Part shown: positions 36,005 to 43,194 of the stretch, piece after piece
Layout of the letters: every line of letters starts with the position of its first letter
How positions within the stretch are numbered: position 1 is the first letter of the stretch
Assembly: GCA_013202895.1 (NCBI GenBank)
Contig: JABMPR010000003.1
Coordinates: forward strand, 1 to 55,785
Origin: a bacterium
GTDB lineage: Bacteria > Fidelibacterota > UBA8477 > JABMPR01
Length of the DNA: 55,785 bases
Reading direction: 5' to 3'
Notes under the pieces: generated by a model
The model's database searches: none
Seen by the model: only the letters and a program-made list of their open reading frames with translations
Told to the model about the DNA's origin: nothing
Position numbers and translations under genes: made by a program

Positions 36005-36441
36005 GAGTTTTACTGCTAATCATAGTGATGGGAGTCATCCCACTTTTTGGACAAGGTGATGGATTCGGCATTGGTCTGGCGCTGAAGGATGGAGTAGGTC
36101 TGGCAGCCAAGTATTGGCTAAATCAAAAAGCAGCCCTTGCAGGGGTGATTAACCAAAACGGAGTGCAAGCAGATTATCAGCTTCACAATTATGACAAGAT
36201 CAGACCAGAGGAGGGCCGAAATCCGGTTTACTACGGTTTGGGAATCAATTTGGGTACACAAAAAGCCGACGATGACACGGAAGTATCAATTGGGGTTCGA
36301 GTGCCTCTTGGGATTTTGAGTTATTACCAGAAGGATAACTATGACCTTGATTTTTATTTAGATCTGGTTCCCACCCTGGATGTCACGCCAAATACGCATT
36401 TCTGGGTAGATGGAAGCATTGGATTTCGGTATTATTTTTAA
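36001..36441 (+). CDS. Small outer membrane beta-barrel-like protein
   Basis: 146 residues with a signal peptide (RVLLLIIVMGVIPLFG) and a mature part of alternating hydrophobic strands rich in Gly and aromatics (FGIGLALKDGVGLAAKYWL, VYYGLGINLG, VSIGVRVPLGILSYY), ending GSIGFRYYF. The C-terminal Phe and the preceding strand are the signal used by the BAM machinery, so an eight-stranded barrel is likely. The start codon overlaps the stop of the cytochrome-like gene, indicating coupled translation; the premature stop upstream may lower its expression. I do not recognise a specific family. Confidence 0.78.
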   Translation: MRVLLLIIVMGVIPLFGQGDGFGIGLALKDGVGLAAKYWLNQKAALAGVINQNGVQADYQLHNYDKIRPEEGRNPVYYGLGINLGTQKADDDTEVSIGVRVPLGILSYYQKDNYDLDFYLDLVPTLDVTPNTHFWVDGSIGFRYYF

Positions 36442-36498
36442 CTTCTAATCATAAGCAGTGCTGTGCAGTTGGTCGTCGAAGATGGGGGAGATTAGAAG
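36442..36498. repeat. Inverted repeat between convergent genes
   Basis: CTTCTAATC (36442-36450) is the exact reverse complement of GATTAGAAG (36490-36498), with 39 bp between. It starts right after the stop of the beta-barrel gene. There is no U tract. Confidence 0.4.
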
Positions 36499-36504
36499 AC
36501 GTGG

Positions 36505-36945
36505 TTATTTTGTATGTGGTAGCAACTTTTTCGTCATAAAATGACAGGACTGGCCTTTAGGATAATCTGGCAAAGTAGCCATTAGATTGTAACCCAATTT
36601 TTCATAGAATGATCTCGCCTGCCAACTGGTGGATTCTAATAGTGCCAGCTCAAAACCATTTTCAACCGCATACTGTTCTGCCAACTCAACCATTGCTGTT
36701 CCCTTCCCTTGCCCACGAGCTTCCACCGAAAGCCACAATAATTCAATATGCAGCGTATTCCAAAAGCAAATAGCTCGCAAGCCACCCAGGACTTTGCCAT
36801 CACCATCCCGAAGGAAGATAGAGAACTTGATCATAGCCTCCGCAGGTTCAAGATCCCTGATTGTCTCATGATTGAAATTCACAAGTCCCTGACTGATTGT
36901 GTTTTCATCCTCTGGCAAGGGGCTGGTGCTTAGTTCGATATTCAT
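36505..36945 (-). CDS. GNAT-family N-acetyltransferase
   Basis: About 146 residues with the GNAT fold: a beta-strand block (MIKFSIFLRDGDGKVLGGLRA), then the acetyl-CoA pyrophosphate loop RGQGKG in LSVEARGQGKGTAMVELAEQYA, and SFYEKLGYNLMATLPDYPKG closing the site. It transfers acetyl from acetyl-CoA to an amine; the substrate is unknown. The start at 36945 is used because AAGGAG lies 6 bp upstream; the frame opens five codons earlier without a ribosome site. It is a single gene facing the beta-barrel gene. Confidence 0.92.
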   Translation of the reverse strand: MNIELSTSPLPEDENTISQGLVNFNHETIRDLEPAEAMIKFSIFLRDGDGKVLGGLRAICFWNTLHIELLWLSVEARGQGKGTAMVELAEQYAVENGFELALLESTSWQARSFYEKLGYNLMATLPDYPKGQSCHFMTKKLLPHTK

Positions 36946-37180
36946 GGAGACTCCTTGCATCTGTTAGCCACTTGCATTTGCGTCACTTTCTAGCCGGGTT
37001 AAGGATCGCTTTTCAATATATAAATTAAAAAAGTGAATAATCCAAAATGTTGAGCTTCGATTATAAACAAGCAGATCGTTTCTCAGTTCAAACCAGCATA
37101 AACCGTAAATTCTTGATCAAAATCAGATAACCCAGACCAATGAATTGGAATTTTATTCAAAAGAGAGTCTTCATATATGT

Positions 37181-37208
37181 TGATATATTCCTATATGGGT
37201 ATATATTA
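37181..37208 (+). promoter_or_regulatory. Imperfect palindrome, candidate ArsR operator
   Basis: ATATATTCC and GGGTATATAT face each other around TATAT, 6 to 30 bp before the regulator ATG. ArsR-type repressors usually bind such AT-rich palindromes over their own promoter. Sequence inspection only. Confidence 0.4.
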
Positions 37209-37213
37209 TAAAC

Positions 37214-37558
37214 ATGGCACGAGCTCGAACTACTTTTGATCCATTTAATGCACTGGCAGAGCCGAAACGACGAGCGCTGCTTGAGGCGCTGGTTGTCAAG
37301 GAACTCACGGTTAATCAAATTGTGGAAATCATGAAGTGGAGCCAACCCATGGTTTCAAAGCATCTCAGTGTTCTGAAGCAAGTGGGATTGGTTTCAGAAA
37401 GAAAAGAAGGCCGATATCGCATCTACAAAGTGAATGCCGCTCAGCTGAAACCAATACAGAAATGGGTAATCCAGTTTGAACAGTATTGGAGCAACAGTCT
37501 GGATCACTTGGAAGTCTATTTAAACGAAGTACAATCCAAAGAGGTGAAAGATGGATAA
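37214..37558 (+). CDS. ArsR-family repressor paired with an SRPBCC protein
   Basis: 114 residues forming one ArsR winged helix: FNALAEPKRRALLEALVV, LTVNQIVEIMKWSQPMVSKHLSVL (recognition helix) and the wing VSERKEGRYRIYKVN. The metal-binding ELCVCDL-type motif of ArsR is absent, so this is a metal-independent member of the group that accompanies SRPBCC genes. The stop overlaps the next ATG by 8 bp. A palindrome covers the promoter, suggesting autorepression. The ATG at 37214 has only a weak ribosome site. Confidence 0.93.
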   Translation: MARARTTFDPFNALAEPKRRALLEALVVKELTVNQIVEIMKWSQPMVSKHLSVLKQVGLVSERKEGRYRIYKVNAAQLKPIQKWVIQFEQYWSNSLDHLEVYLNEVQSKEVKDG

Positions 37559-38063
37559 TAAGAACATAATTACGCTGGAACCGTCAATATTTACTCGAGA
37601 GTTTAATGCCCCAATCCAATTGGTTTTTGATGCCTGGACACAGCCAGAGCATTTGAAAAACTGGATGTTCCCGCAAGCAGGTTTTACCTGCGAGTATGTA
37701 TCAGCCGACATCAAATCAGGCGGATCCTCTCTACACAAGATGATCACTCCCGATGGATATGAAATGTGGTTGCTGACAAAATATGAAGAAGTGAATTCTC
37801 CCGATACTCTCGTTTTCAGACAATATAATTCAAACCAAGCCGGTGACATTCTGCCCAATATGCAAATGCCCACCTGGCCAAAAGAAATGAGGGCAACCGT
37901 CAAGCTTGAAGAGGTGGGTGGCACAACTAAATTGCAATTAATCTGGCAAGCGATTGACCCGACCAAAGAAGAAGCCGAAACCTTTGAAGCCTCTCGCTCT
38001 CAGCATGGCAACGGTTGGAACGGAGGATTCGAGCAGCTCGCCATTTATCTTGAAACCTTGTAA
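37551..38063 (+). CDS. SRPBCC/AHSA1-like domain protein
   Basis: 170 residues of the START-like SRPBCC fold: ITLEPSIFTREFNAPIQLVF, DAWTQPEHLKNWMFP, then GGSSLHKMITPDGYEMW and the C-terminal amphipathic helix NGWNGGFEQLAIYLE. This domain makes a deep hydrophobic pocket that binds lipids or small aromatic molecules. It overlaps the ArsR gene, the usual arrangement in which the repressor controls the pocket protein. Its ligand is unknown. Length and motifs are typical of AHSA1-like members. Confidence 0.93.
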   Translation: MDNKNIITLEPSIFTREFNAPIQLVFDAWTQPEHLKNWMFPQAGFTCEYVSADIKSGGSSLHKMITPDGYEMWLLTKYEEVNSPDTLVFRQYNSNQAGDILPNMQMPTWPKEMRATVKLEEVGGTTKLQLIWQAIDPTKEEAETFEASRSQHGNGWNGGFEQLAIYLETL

Positions 38064-38109
38064 AAAAGACCTGAAAACTAAGCTGGGCATAGGACTAAAC
38101 TAGTCATCT

Positions 38110-38135
38110 AAGGGAGGGGAGACCCTCCCTTTATT
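38110..38135. terminator. Rho-independent terminator between convergent genes
   Basis: AAGGGAGGG, loop GAGA, CCCTCCCTT, then TATT. A perfect 9-bp stem with a GNRA-type loop, 46 bp after the SRPBCC stop; it could also stop the minus-strand sulfurtransferase transcript. Confidence 0.85.
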
Positions 38136-38147
38136 ACGCTCACAATT

Positions 38148-39473
38148 CTACTCAAGCGGCATCGATAATTGTTGTTTGGACGGTTTTTCTTCTGGTATGC
38201 CGATCTCATAGGGGTTTTCAGGATCATTACTCCATTCAAACCAACCCCCATCGAAAATGGAAACAAATTCCCAGCCCATTAGCCAAGTAGAGAACCAGGC
38301 CTCACTTGCTCGCCAACCCGTACCACAGTAAAAGGCCAGATGTTTATTGGGCGTAAGGTTTGACTCTGACAACATGGCTTCAATTTCATCAGAACTGCGC
38401 ATGGTATCATCATGATTACGATAATTCTCCATATGGTATGCGTCGGATCCACAATTCCCAAATACGGCTCCTGGGATACGTCCCTTCTTCTCGATGTAAT
38501 GATATCCGCTCACTTCACCTATAAATTCAGCCCAACTTCTTACACTAACTAGCTCAGATTGGGGATCGGAAAGGTACTGCTTCGCATTTTCTATAAGGGT
38601 GATATATTCAGGATGTTCCGGAATGGTCAAGCCACTTGACTTAACTTTTCTGGGAAGTGATTCTTCTCTGGTTATACTGCCCCCTTCTTGGAGCCAGGTC
38701 TCCAATCCACCATCCAGTACATGCACGTTTTTAACACCAGCATACATGAGTAACAATGCCGCACGCATGGACGCAAGTTGACCCGCCTGTTGACCTGGAT
38801 GATCCTGTGTCATGTTGGGATCTGAGGTCCGGCCATATAGTACCACTTTTGTGTCGGCTGTGATACCATGGGCACATAGTTCTTCCTCAAGTTCCTGATT
38901 GCTGCGATGGTTCCAGGTGGTTTCATCCTCAAGAGCCAATGTGTCCAGCCAGATAGCACCGGGGATATGTCCGGCGTCATAATCACCCCAATTATCGAAA
39001 TTTACATGGGCCAGGACAAATTCGGTTTGCGGATTGTTTGAGTTTAGAACATTCTTCAGCCATTCTGGATGTACGAGGTGTTGGAAACGAGGGAGTCTGT
39101 TCACCGGTAAAATTGGGTCATTAAGGTAGATGAGCATACCATCAGCATGAGTTTTGATGGAGGTGAATCTAAGCGATCGCAGATGCTTAGCGGTAGCGTC
39201 GATTTCCTGGCTACCATAACCAGTAATGACAATCTGTAGCGTTTGTGAAAGACCTTTCTCATGCAAAATTCGAATTGCATCATCCTGGCTCAGTTCACTA
39301 AACCACCTCGATGGGAATGAAATAGCTCCCGGTATATGACCGCCACGTTCTTCGCCTTTTAATGGCCAGCCGTTGTAGGCGGCTGATGGACGGATATCCA
39401 TAATTATTGTGTCTTTGTTGTCAATTAGGTTTACTAATTCAGCAGTCGAACATTCAATTGAGTTTGTCATCAC
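38148..39473 (-). CDS. Triple-rhodanese sulfurtransferase
   Basis: 441 residues with three rhodanese modules, about 5-115, 130-275 and 295-430. Each has the HIPGA or RIPGA strand (GGHIPGAISFPS, AGHIPGAIWLDT, KGRIPGAVFGNC). Only the third keeps the catalytic Cys, Cys383 in AFYCGTGWRASEAWF. The matching loops of modules one (VITGYGSQE) and two (VLYGRTSDP) have Gly in its place, so they are structural. It transfers sulfane sulfur, from thiosulfate or mercaptopyruvate, to thiols or cyanide. Three modules are more than the usual two. It has no signal peptide and is therefore cytoplasmic. GAGGA lies before the ATG. It stands alone. Confidence 0.9.
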   Translation of the reverse strand: MMTNSIECSTAELVNLIDNKDTIIMDIRPSAAYNGWPLKGEERGGHIPGAISFPSRWFSELSQDDAIRILHEKGLSQTLQIVITGYGSQEIDATAKHLRSLRFTSIKTHADGMLIYLNDPILPVNRLPRFQHLVHPEWLKNVLNSNNPQTEFVLAHVNFDNWGDYDAGHIPGAIWLDTLALEDETTWNHRSNQELEEELCAHGITADTKVVLYGRTSDPNMTQDHPGQQAGQLASMRAALLLMYAGVKNVHVLDGGLETWLQEGGSITREESLPRKVKSSGLTIPEHPEYITLIENAKQYLSDPQSELVSVRSWAEFIGEVSGYHYIEKKGRIPGAVFGNCGSDAYHMENYRNHDDTMRSSDEIEAMLSESNLTPNKHLAFYCGTGWRASEAWFSTWLMGWEFVSIFDGGWFEWSNDPENPYEIGIPEEKPSKQQLSMPLE

Positions 39474-39766
39474 ACTCCTCGTAAATATTAAAAATCACAA
39501 TTGTTCTGGCAAATAAGAAAGCCGCCAATTCGAGAGTCAAAGCCTCCTTGGATTGGAAGATTCAGCCTAATTTAATAACCCTACCAATATTCCATTGAAA
39601 TTCATGTTGTCGATAGATAATTCATCTACAAACCCAAAATATGAAATGCATTCACTATTCTGTGAAAACTTAATCAGTTTGAATCGGAAATATCCGCCAT
39701 TAGCTAGGAATTATCCTCCTCTTACTTTGCTCATCCATTGGACGAGCTTCATATTTTAGCGACTGA
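39474..39766. other. Spacer without a gene
   Basis: About 290 bp between two minus-strand genes. No supported frame, hairpin or repeat was seen. It should hold the promoter of the sulfurtransferase gene. Confidence 0.35.
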
Positions 39767-40312
39767 CTACTTGTTTCGAGGAGGAGGTGGACCACCGCCG
39801 GGTGGAGGAGGACCTCCGCCAGGTTGATGCTGGGCATTTGGTGGTGGAACGCTTCCACGGGTCAACTCCTTTGCTAATGCTCGCAGACGTTCCTTTTGAA
39901 CTGGAGTACAGATGCTGTTCAGCTGGACAAAGTGACTGTATAAAGCAAAATCCAATTGGGCATGTATATCCCCAATATTGAGGGAAAGTTTATTTGCCAA
40001 GCTCGAATCTGCGTCTGGATTGAAGGCCAGGAGAATCAAAAGTTCTGAAGAATCCTTAAGTGCATGGACTAGTGGTTGATTGGCCCGGAAATGTTCTCTG
40101 CGGATGATGTGCATCTGTTCTACTTGTTCTGGAAAAAGATCCAGTTCAGTCTTAAGAAAATATTCGAGTCCATTTTTAGGACCCTGTGGTCCTTGTGGTC
40201 CATGAGATGACCGTTCATGCAGGAACATACTGGTAACCATGGCGAGATTGAGTATTACCAATAAGGCAATTGTATATTGCATCCATCTACGTTCTTTAAT
40301 CATATCAAGCAT
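39767..40312 (-). CDS. Periplasmic heavy-metal-sensor-like protein (CpxP/CnrX-like)
   Basis: About 181 residues: one N-terminal membrane helix (WMQYTIALLVILNLAMVTSMF), then a helical periplasmic domain with the LTxxQ-like pattern of the heavy-metal-resistance family (LDLFPEQVEQMHIIRREHF and ICTPVQKERLRALAKEL), and a low-complexity tail of GGGPPPPGG repeats. His-rich patches could bind metal. It follows the membrane protein gene with one base between and the sigma gene before that, the same order as sensor-antisigma-sigma sets such as CnrYXH. I use the ATG at 40312; a GTG at 40333 would overlap the gene before. Sensing of metal is inference. Confidence 0.78.
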   Translation of the reverse strand: MLDMIKERRWMQYTIALLVILNLAMVTSMFLHERSSHGPQGPQGPKNGLEYFLKTELDLFPEQVEQMHIIRREHFRANQPLVHALKDSSELLILLAFNPDADSSLANKLSLNIGDIHAQLDFALYSHFVQLNSICTPVQKERLRALAKELTRGSVPPPNAQHQPGGGPPPPGGGPPPPRNK

Positions 40313-40313
40313 C

Positions 40314-40664
40314 TTATTGATTCTCCCCGTCACTTAAGAGATATGTATCAGAATAATTTAGACCATACTGAGTAGATAAATTTTCGATATTGGTCATGCG
40401 GGCACTGGACACTATTTCGGCGGAGCTAAACGTCCAAAACATGATCAAGATATTCAGCACGACCAGACCCGCCATCATTCCAGGTTTTAGCGCCTGTATG
40501 AACCATGGCTCTTGTGCACTATCTGCACCACTACTCTCCTGTTTTATGCGATTTGTCAATCGCTCATAAAACCATGGATCCATGGTTGGTGGAACATCGG
40601 AATTAAAGGAATCCAGTGTTTTATTCACTTGATCCTGGATTCTATGGTCACTTGGTTTTTTCAT
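40314..40664 (-). CDS. Membrane protein, probable anti-sigma factor
   Basis: 116 residues: a cytoplasmic N-terminal part of about 58 residues (VNKTLDSFNSDVPPTMDPWFYERLTNRI), one membrane helix (PGMMAGLVVLNILIMFWTF, about 60-80) and a short periplasmic tail. Small size, single helix and place directly after an ECF sigma gene (2-bp gap) fit a membrane anti-sigma factor that holds the sigma until a periplasmic signal arrives. No HxxxCxxC zinc motif is seen, so it is not a ZAS-type factor. Function is inferred from context. Confidence 0.7.
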   Translation of the reverse strand: MKKPSDHRIQDQVNKTLDSFNSDVPPTMDPWFYERLTNRIKQESSGADSAQEPWFIQALKPGMMAGLVVLNILIMFWTFSSAEIVSSARMTNIENLSTQYGLNYSDTYLLSDGENQ

Positions 40665-40666
40665 AA

Positions 40667-41248
40667 TTACCTCGGGCTATTCATGTAATTCACACGCGTC
40701 GAGAAGTATTCCGTCAGGTGCCGTTTCAAGTTTTTTCGACCCCTGTGCAGTAAACCCTCCACAGCTGAAACCGAGGTCTGCATAATGTCGGCAACTTCCT
40801 GATTGCTATAATCTTCATAATTGTTCAGGGTGATGGCAACGCGTTGGTTCTCTGGTAATTTTGCCACCGCCCAGGCCAACATACGACTTTGTTCCGCTTG
40901 CATCAGATCTCCTTCTGGAGTTGAATCAGAGGGGACATCAATTTCATGTTCATCACTCCCGATGCCCAACAGGGCTTTCACAGAGCCCAATCTTCGTTTC
41001 CGATTTTGGCGTCTCAGATAGTCCAGACTTTTCGTTACTGCGATCCTATAGATCCAGGTCGATAATTGGGCATCTCCCCGAAAGTCATCCATGGATTTAT
41101 AGACCTGGATAAAGACTTCCTGGGAAATATCCTGAGCATCTTCACGTGATCTCAAAAAACGGTAACAGGTGCTGTAGACCCGCTCCTGATGGATGCTTAC
41201 GATATCGCGAAATTCGTTTTCTGCTTTAATCCTATTATTGCTACTCAC
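40667..41248 (-). CDS. ECF-type RNA polymerase sigma factor
   Basis: 193 residues with sigma region 2 (VYSTCYRFLRSREDAQDISQ, VYKSMDDFRGDAQLSTWIYR) and region 4 (LPENQRVAITLNNYEDYSNQ, VADIMQTSVSAVEGLLHRGR). It directs polymerase to promoters for envelope or metal stress. It is followed by the anti-sigma candidate and a periplasmic sensor. In the divergent spacer upstream the 10-mer TGGCGTCTCA points at this gene and, on the other strand, at the Spy-like gene, matching the CGTC-type -10 box of many ECF promoters. So it probably drives both arms. Confidence 0.94.
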   Translation of the reverse strand: MSSNNRIKAENEFRDIVSIHQERVYSTCYRFLRSREDAQDISQEVFIQVYKSMDDFRGDAQLSTWIYRIAVTKSLDYLRRQNRKRRLGSVKALLGIGSDEHEIDVPSDSTPEGDLMQAEQSRMLAWAVAKLPENQRVAITLNNYEDYSNQEVADIMQTSVSAVEGLLHRGRKNLKRHLTEYFSTRVNYMNSPR

Positions 41249-41336
41249 TCAGATTCCTGGTTTTACTTCAATATAGGTTCAGCAAACTTCGTCAACACGA
41301 TATCATTTTTCACCTGTCAGCTTACCTTGCACCTAA

Positions 41337-41346
41337 TGAGACGCCA
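41337..41346 (-). promoter_or_regulatory. Candidate ECF -10 element, sigma-operon side
   Basis: TGGCGTCTCA on the minus strand (plus-strand TGAGACGCCA), about 90 bp upstream of the sigma gene. CGTC followed by a pyrimidine/A-rich stretch is the usual ECF -10 core. The identical word faces the opposite arm at 41408-41417. Confidence 0.5.
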
Positions 41347-41407
41347 TTTTATTGAAAATCATTTGCTCAAAAATAAAAAATAAAAAACCGCAAGGTTTCC
41401 AGCTTGC

Positions 41408-41417
41408 TGGCGTCTCA
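41408..41417 (+). promoter_or_regulatory. Candidate ECF -10 element, Spy/CotH side
   Basis: TGGCGTCTCA, about 46 bp before the Spy-like ATG. It is identical to the word on the minus strand at 41337-41346. Possible -35 sequences upstream (ACCGCAAGG region) are not well conserved between the two sides. Confidence 0.5.
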
Positions 41418-41462
41418 ACAAACAGTACAACTGAACGACCACACAAGCAAAAGGAGACGGTT

Positions 41463-41870
41463 ATGCAAATCTATAGAAAAATTAACAAAGGAATTCTTAT
41501 CCTGGGAATGATACTAATCTCAAGTACTCTTTGGGCTCAGCCTGATGGTGGACAGCAAGGACCACCCCGGCTACCCGATTCAAAGCAGGTCGGGGAGATG
41601 GTAAAAGAAGTGAGTCAAACGCTGGCGCTGACCAAGAAACAAGAATCCCAGATCTCGAAATTGTATTTCAATCATTTTGAGCAGGCCCGACAGATGATGG
41701 ATAAGGGCAAAGCGACCCAACAAGACCACCACAAAGCGATGGATGCCTTGAGAACTGATTTTGAGAAACAGGTTGCCGAGTTGTTGAGCGATGACCAAAA
41801 AAAGGCTTACGAAGAGCTCAAGAAAAAACGTGGTCCAGGACCGGGACAACAAGGCTCAAAGCGAAAGTGA
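41463..41870 (+). CDS. Spy/CpxP-like periplasmic protein
   Basis: 135 residues: signal peptide (GILILGMILISSTLWA), a Pro/Gly/Gln-rich stretch, and the helical Spy/CpxP hairpin with LTxxQ-type motifs (LALTKKQESQISKLYFNHFE and LLSDDQKKAYEELKK), ending GPGPGQQGSKRK. Such proteins act as chaperones or sensors of unfolded proteins in the periplasm. AAAGGAGA lies 7 bp before the ATG, which fixes the start; a longer frame lacks a ribosome site. It is divergent from the sigma operon and 46 bp from the candidate -10 element, so it is probably under its control. Confidence 0.82.
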   Translation: MQIYRKINKGILILGMILISSTLWAQPDGGQQGPPRLPDSKQVGEMVKEVSQTLALTKKQESQISKLYFNHFEQARQMMDKGKATQQDHHKAMDALRTDFEKQVAELLSDDQKKAYEELKKKRGPGPGQQGSKRK

Positions 41871-41904
41871 TTTAGAACCAAAATACAAAACGAGAGATCT
41901 TATT

Positions 41905-43155
41905 ATGAAATCAGCACTTTTAATCTTACTCACAACCGTCCTTATTGCGATTTCTAGCTGTAGTGAAACAAAACCTTCAGCCGTAGAGGCAACCGATAAT
42001 TTGCCCGACATCAGTGGCTTTCCAGTGGTGAGCACCAATCAGTCCACATTCTACAATAACAATAGCGAAATATCTGATCCGGTTTCAGGTGAGGTGTTTT
42101 ACGGTCAAGATGCCCAGTACTCCAATAACGAACCCAGCTATCAGGATAATGGCGATGGTACTGTTACTGATCTAGTCACTGGATTAATGTGGGCTCAAAC
42201 TCCTGATATGGATGGGGATGATGATATCGATGCCTCTGACAAAATGACCTATGATGAAGCCCTGGCCGGAGCTGCCTCCTATAATCTGGCAGGCTACGAC
42301 GATTGGCGCCTGCCCAGCATTAAGGAGCAATATTCTCTGATCCTATTCAATGGAGTTGACCCCAGTGGATACGAAGGGACATCTACAGATGGGTTAATTC
42401 CATTCGTCGATACAGAGTACTTCGATTTTGCCTACGGAGATACAGATGCCGGGGAACGCATCATCGATTCTCAGTACGCCAGCTCCAGCATGTATGTAGA
42501 TGGTGAATTGCTGTTCGGTGTTAATCTGGCAGATGGACGTATTAAGGGATATGGATTACATATGCCCTTTGGTCCTGGTGAAAAAACCTTCTTTGTCATG
42601 TACGTACGTGGGAATACAACGTATGGTATAAATGATCTCGTTGATAATGGTGACAGTACCATTTCCGATAATGCAACTGGATTAATGTGGATGCAAAATG
42701 ATAGTCAGCTCTCAATGGATTGGGAAGATGCCTTGAGTTATGCTGAAAATCTGGAAGCTGCGGGTTATTCGGATTGGCGTCTACCGGATGCGAAGGAGTT
42801 ACAGAGTATCGTGGATTATTCCCGCTCTCCAGGAACGACGAGCTCTGCGGCAATTGATCCGCTTTTTGACGCGACTCAAATCACGAATGAGGCAGGACAG
42901 ATAGATTACGCCTGTTATTGGACAGGCACAACCCATGTTAACTGGTCGAATGTGGGTGGCGCCAATGCTGCTTATGTGAGCTTTGGACGAACGATGGGTT
43001 TCATGGGAGGTACCTGGGTGGATGTGCATGGAGCCGGTGCTCAGCGTAGCGATCCTAAAACAGGTGATCCAGAAGAATTTCCAACTGGTCATGGTCCGCA
43101 GGGTGATGCGATACGAATTTTCAATTATGTACGCTGTGTACGCACAGTCCAGTAA
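41905..43155 (+). CDS. Lipoprotein with two DUF1566 (Lcl-type) domains
   Basis: 416 residues with lipobox ISSC (LIAISSCSE, Cys near residue 19). Two DUF1566 domains share the signature GLMW...A...W.LP: GLMWAQTPDMDG then AGYDDWRLPSIKEQ in the first, GLMWMQNDSQLSMDWEDALS then AGYSDWRLPDAKEL in the second. This family resembles the ligand-binding Lcl/formylglycine-like fold and includes collagen-binding surface adhesins; activity is unknown here. The ATG at 41905 follows GAGAGA and gives the lipoprotein signal. It follows the Spy-like gene by 34 bp. Confidence 0.85.
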   Translation: MKSALLILLTTVLIAISSCSETKPSAVEATDNLPDISGFPVVSTNQSTFYNNNSEISDPVSGEVFYGQDAQYSNNEPSYQDNGDGTVTDLVTGLMWAQTPDMDGDDDIDASDKMTYDEALAGAASYNLAGYDDWRLPSIKEQYSLILFNGVDPSGYEGTSTDGLIPFVDTEYFDFAYGDTDAGERIIDSQYASSSMYVDGELLFGVNLADGRIKGYGLHMPFGPGEKTFFVMYVRGNTTYGINDLVDNGDSTISDNATGLMWMQNDSQLSMDWEDALSYAENLEAAGYSDWRLPDAKELQSIVDYSRSPGTTSSAAIDPLFDATQITNEAGQIDYACYWTGTTHVNWSNVGGANAAYVSFGRTMGFMGGTWVDVHGAGAQRSDPKTGDPEEFPTGHGPQGDAIRIFNYVRCVRTVQ

Positions 43156-43194
43156 AATTAACCTTTCGCCCCTGAATGGGTCAAATCAACTAAT

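Noticed and set aside
39780-39835. Repetitive purine/pyrimidine DNA resembling a tandem repeat
   Set aside because: It simply encodes the Gly/Pro tail (GGGPPPP) of the sensor-like protein.
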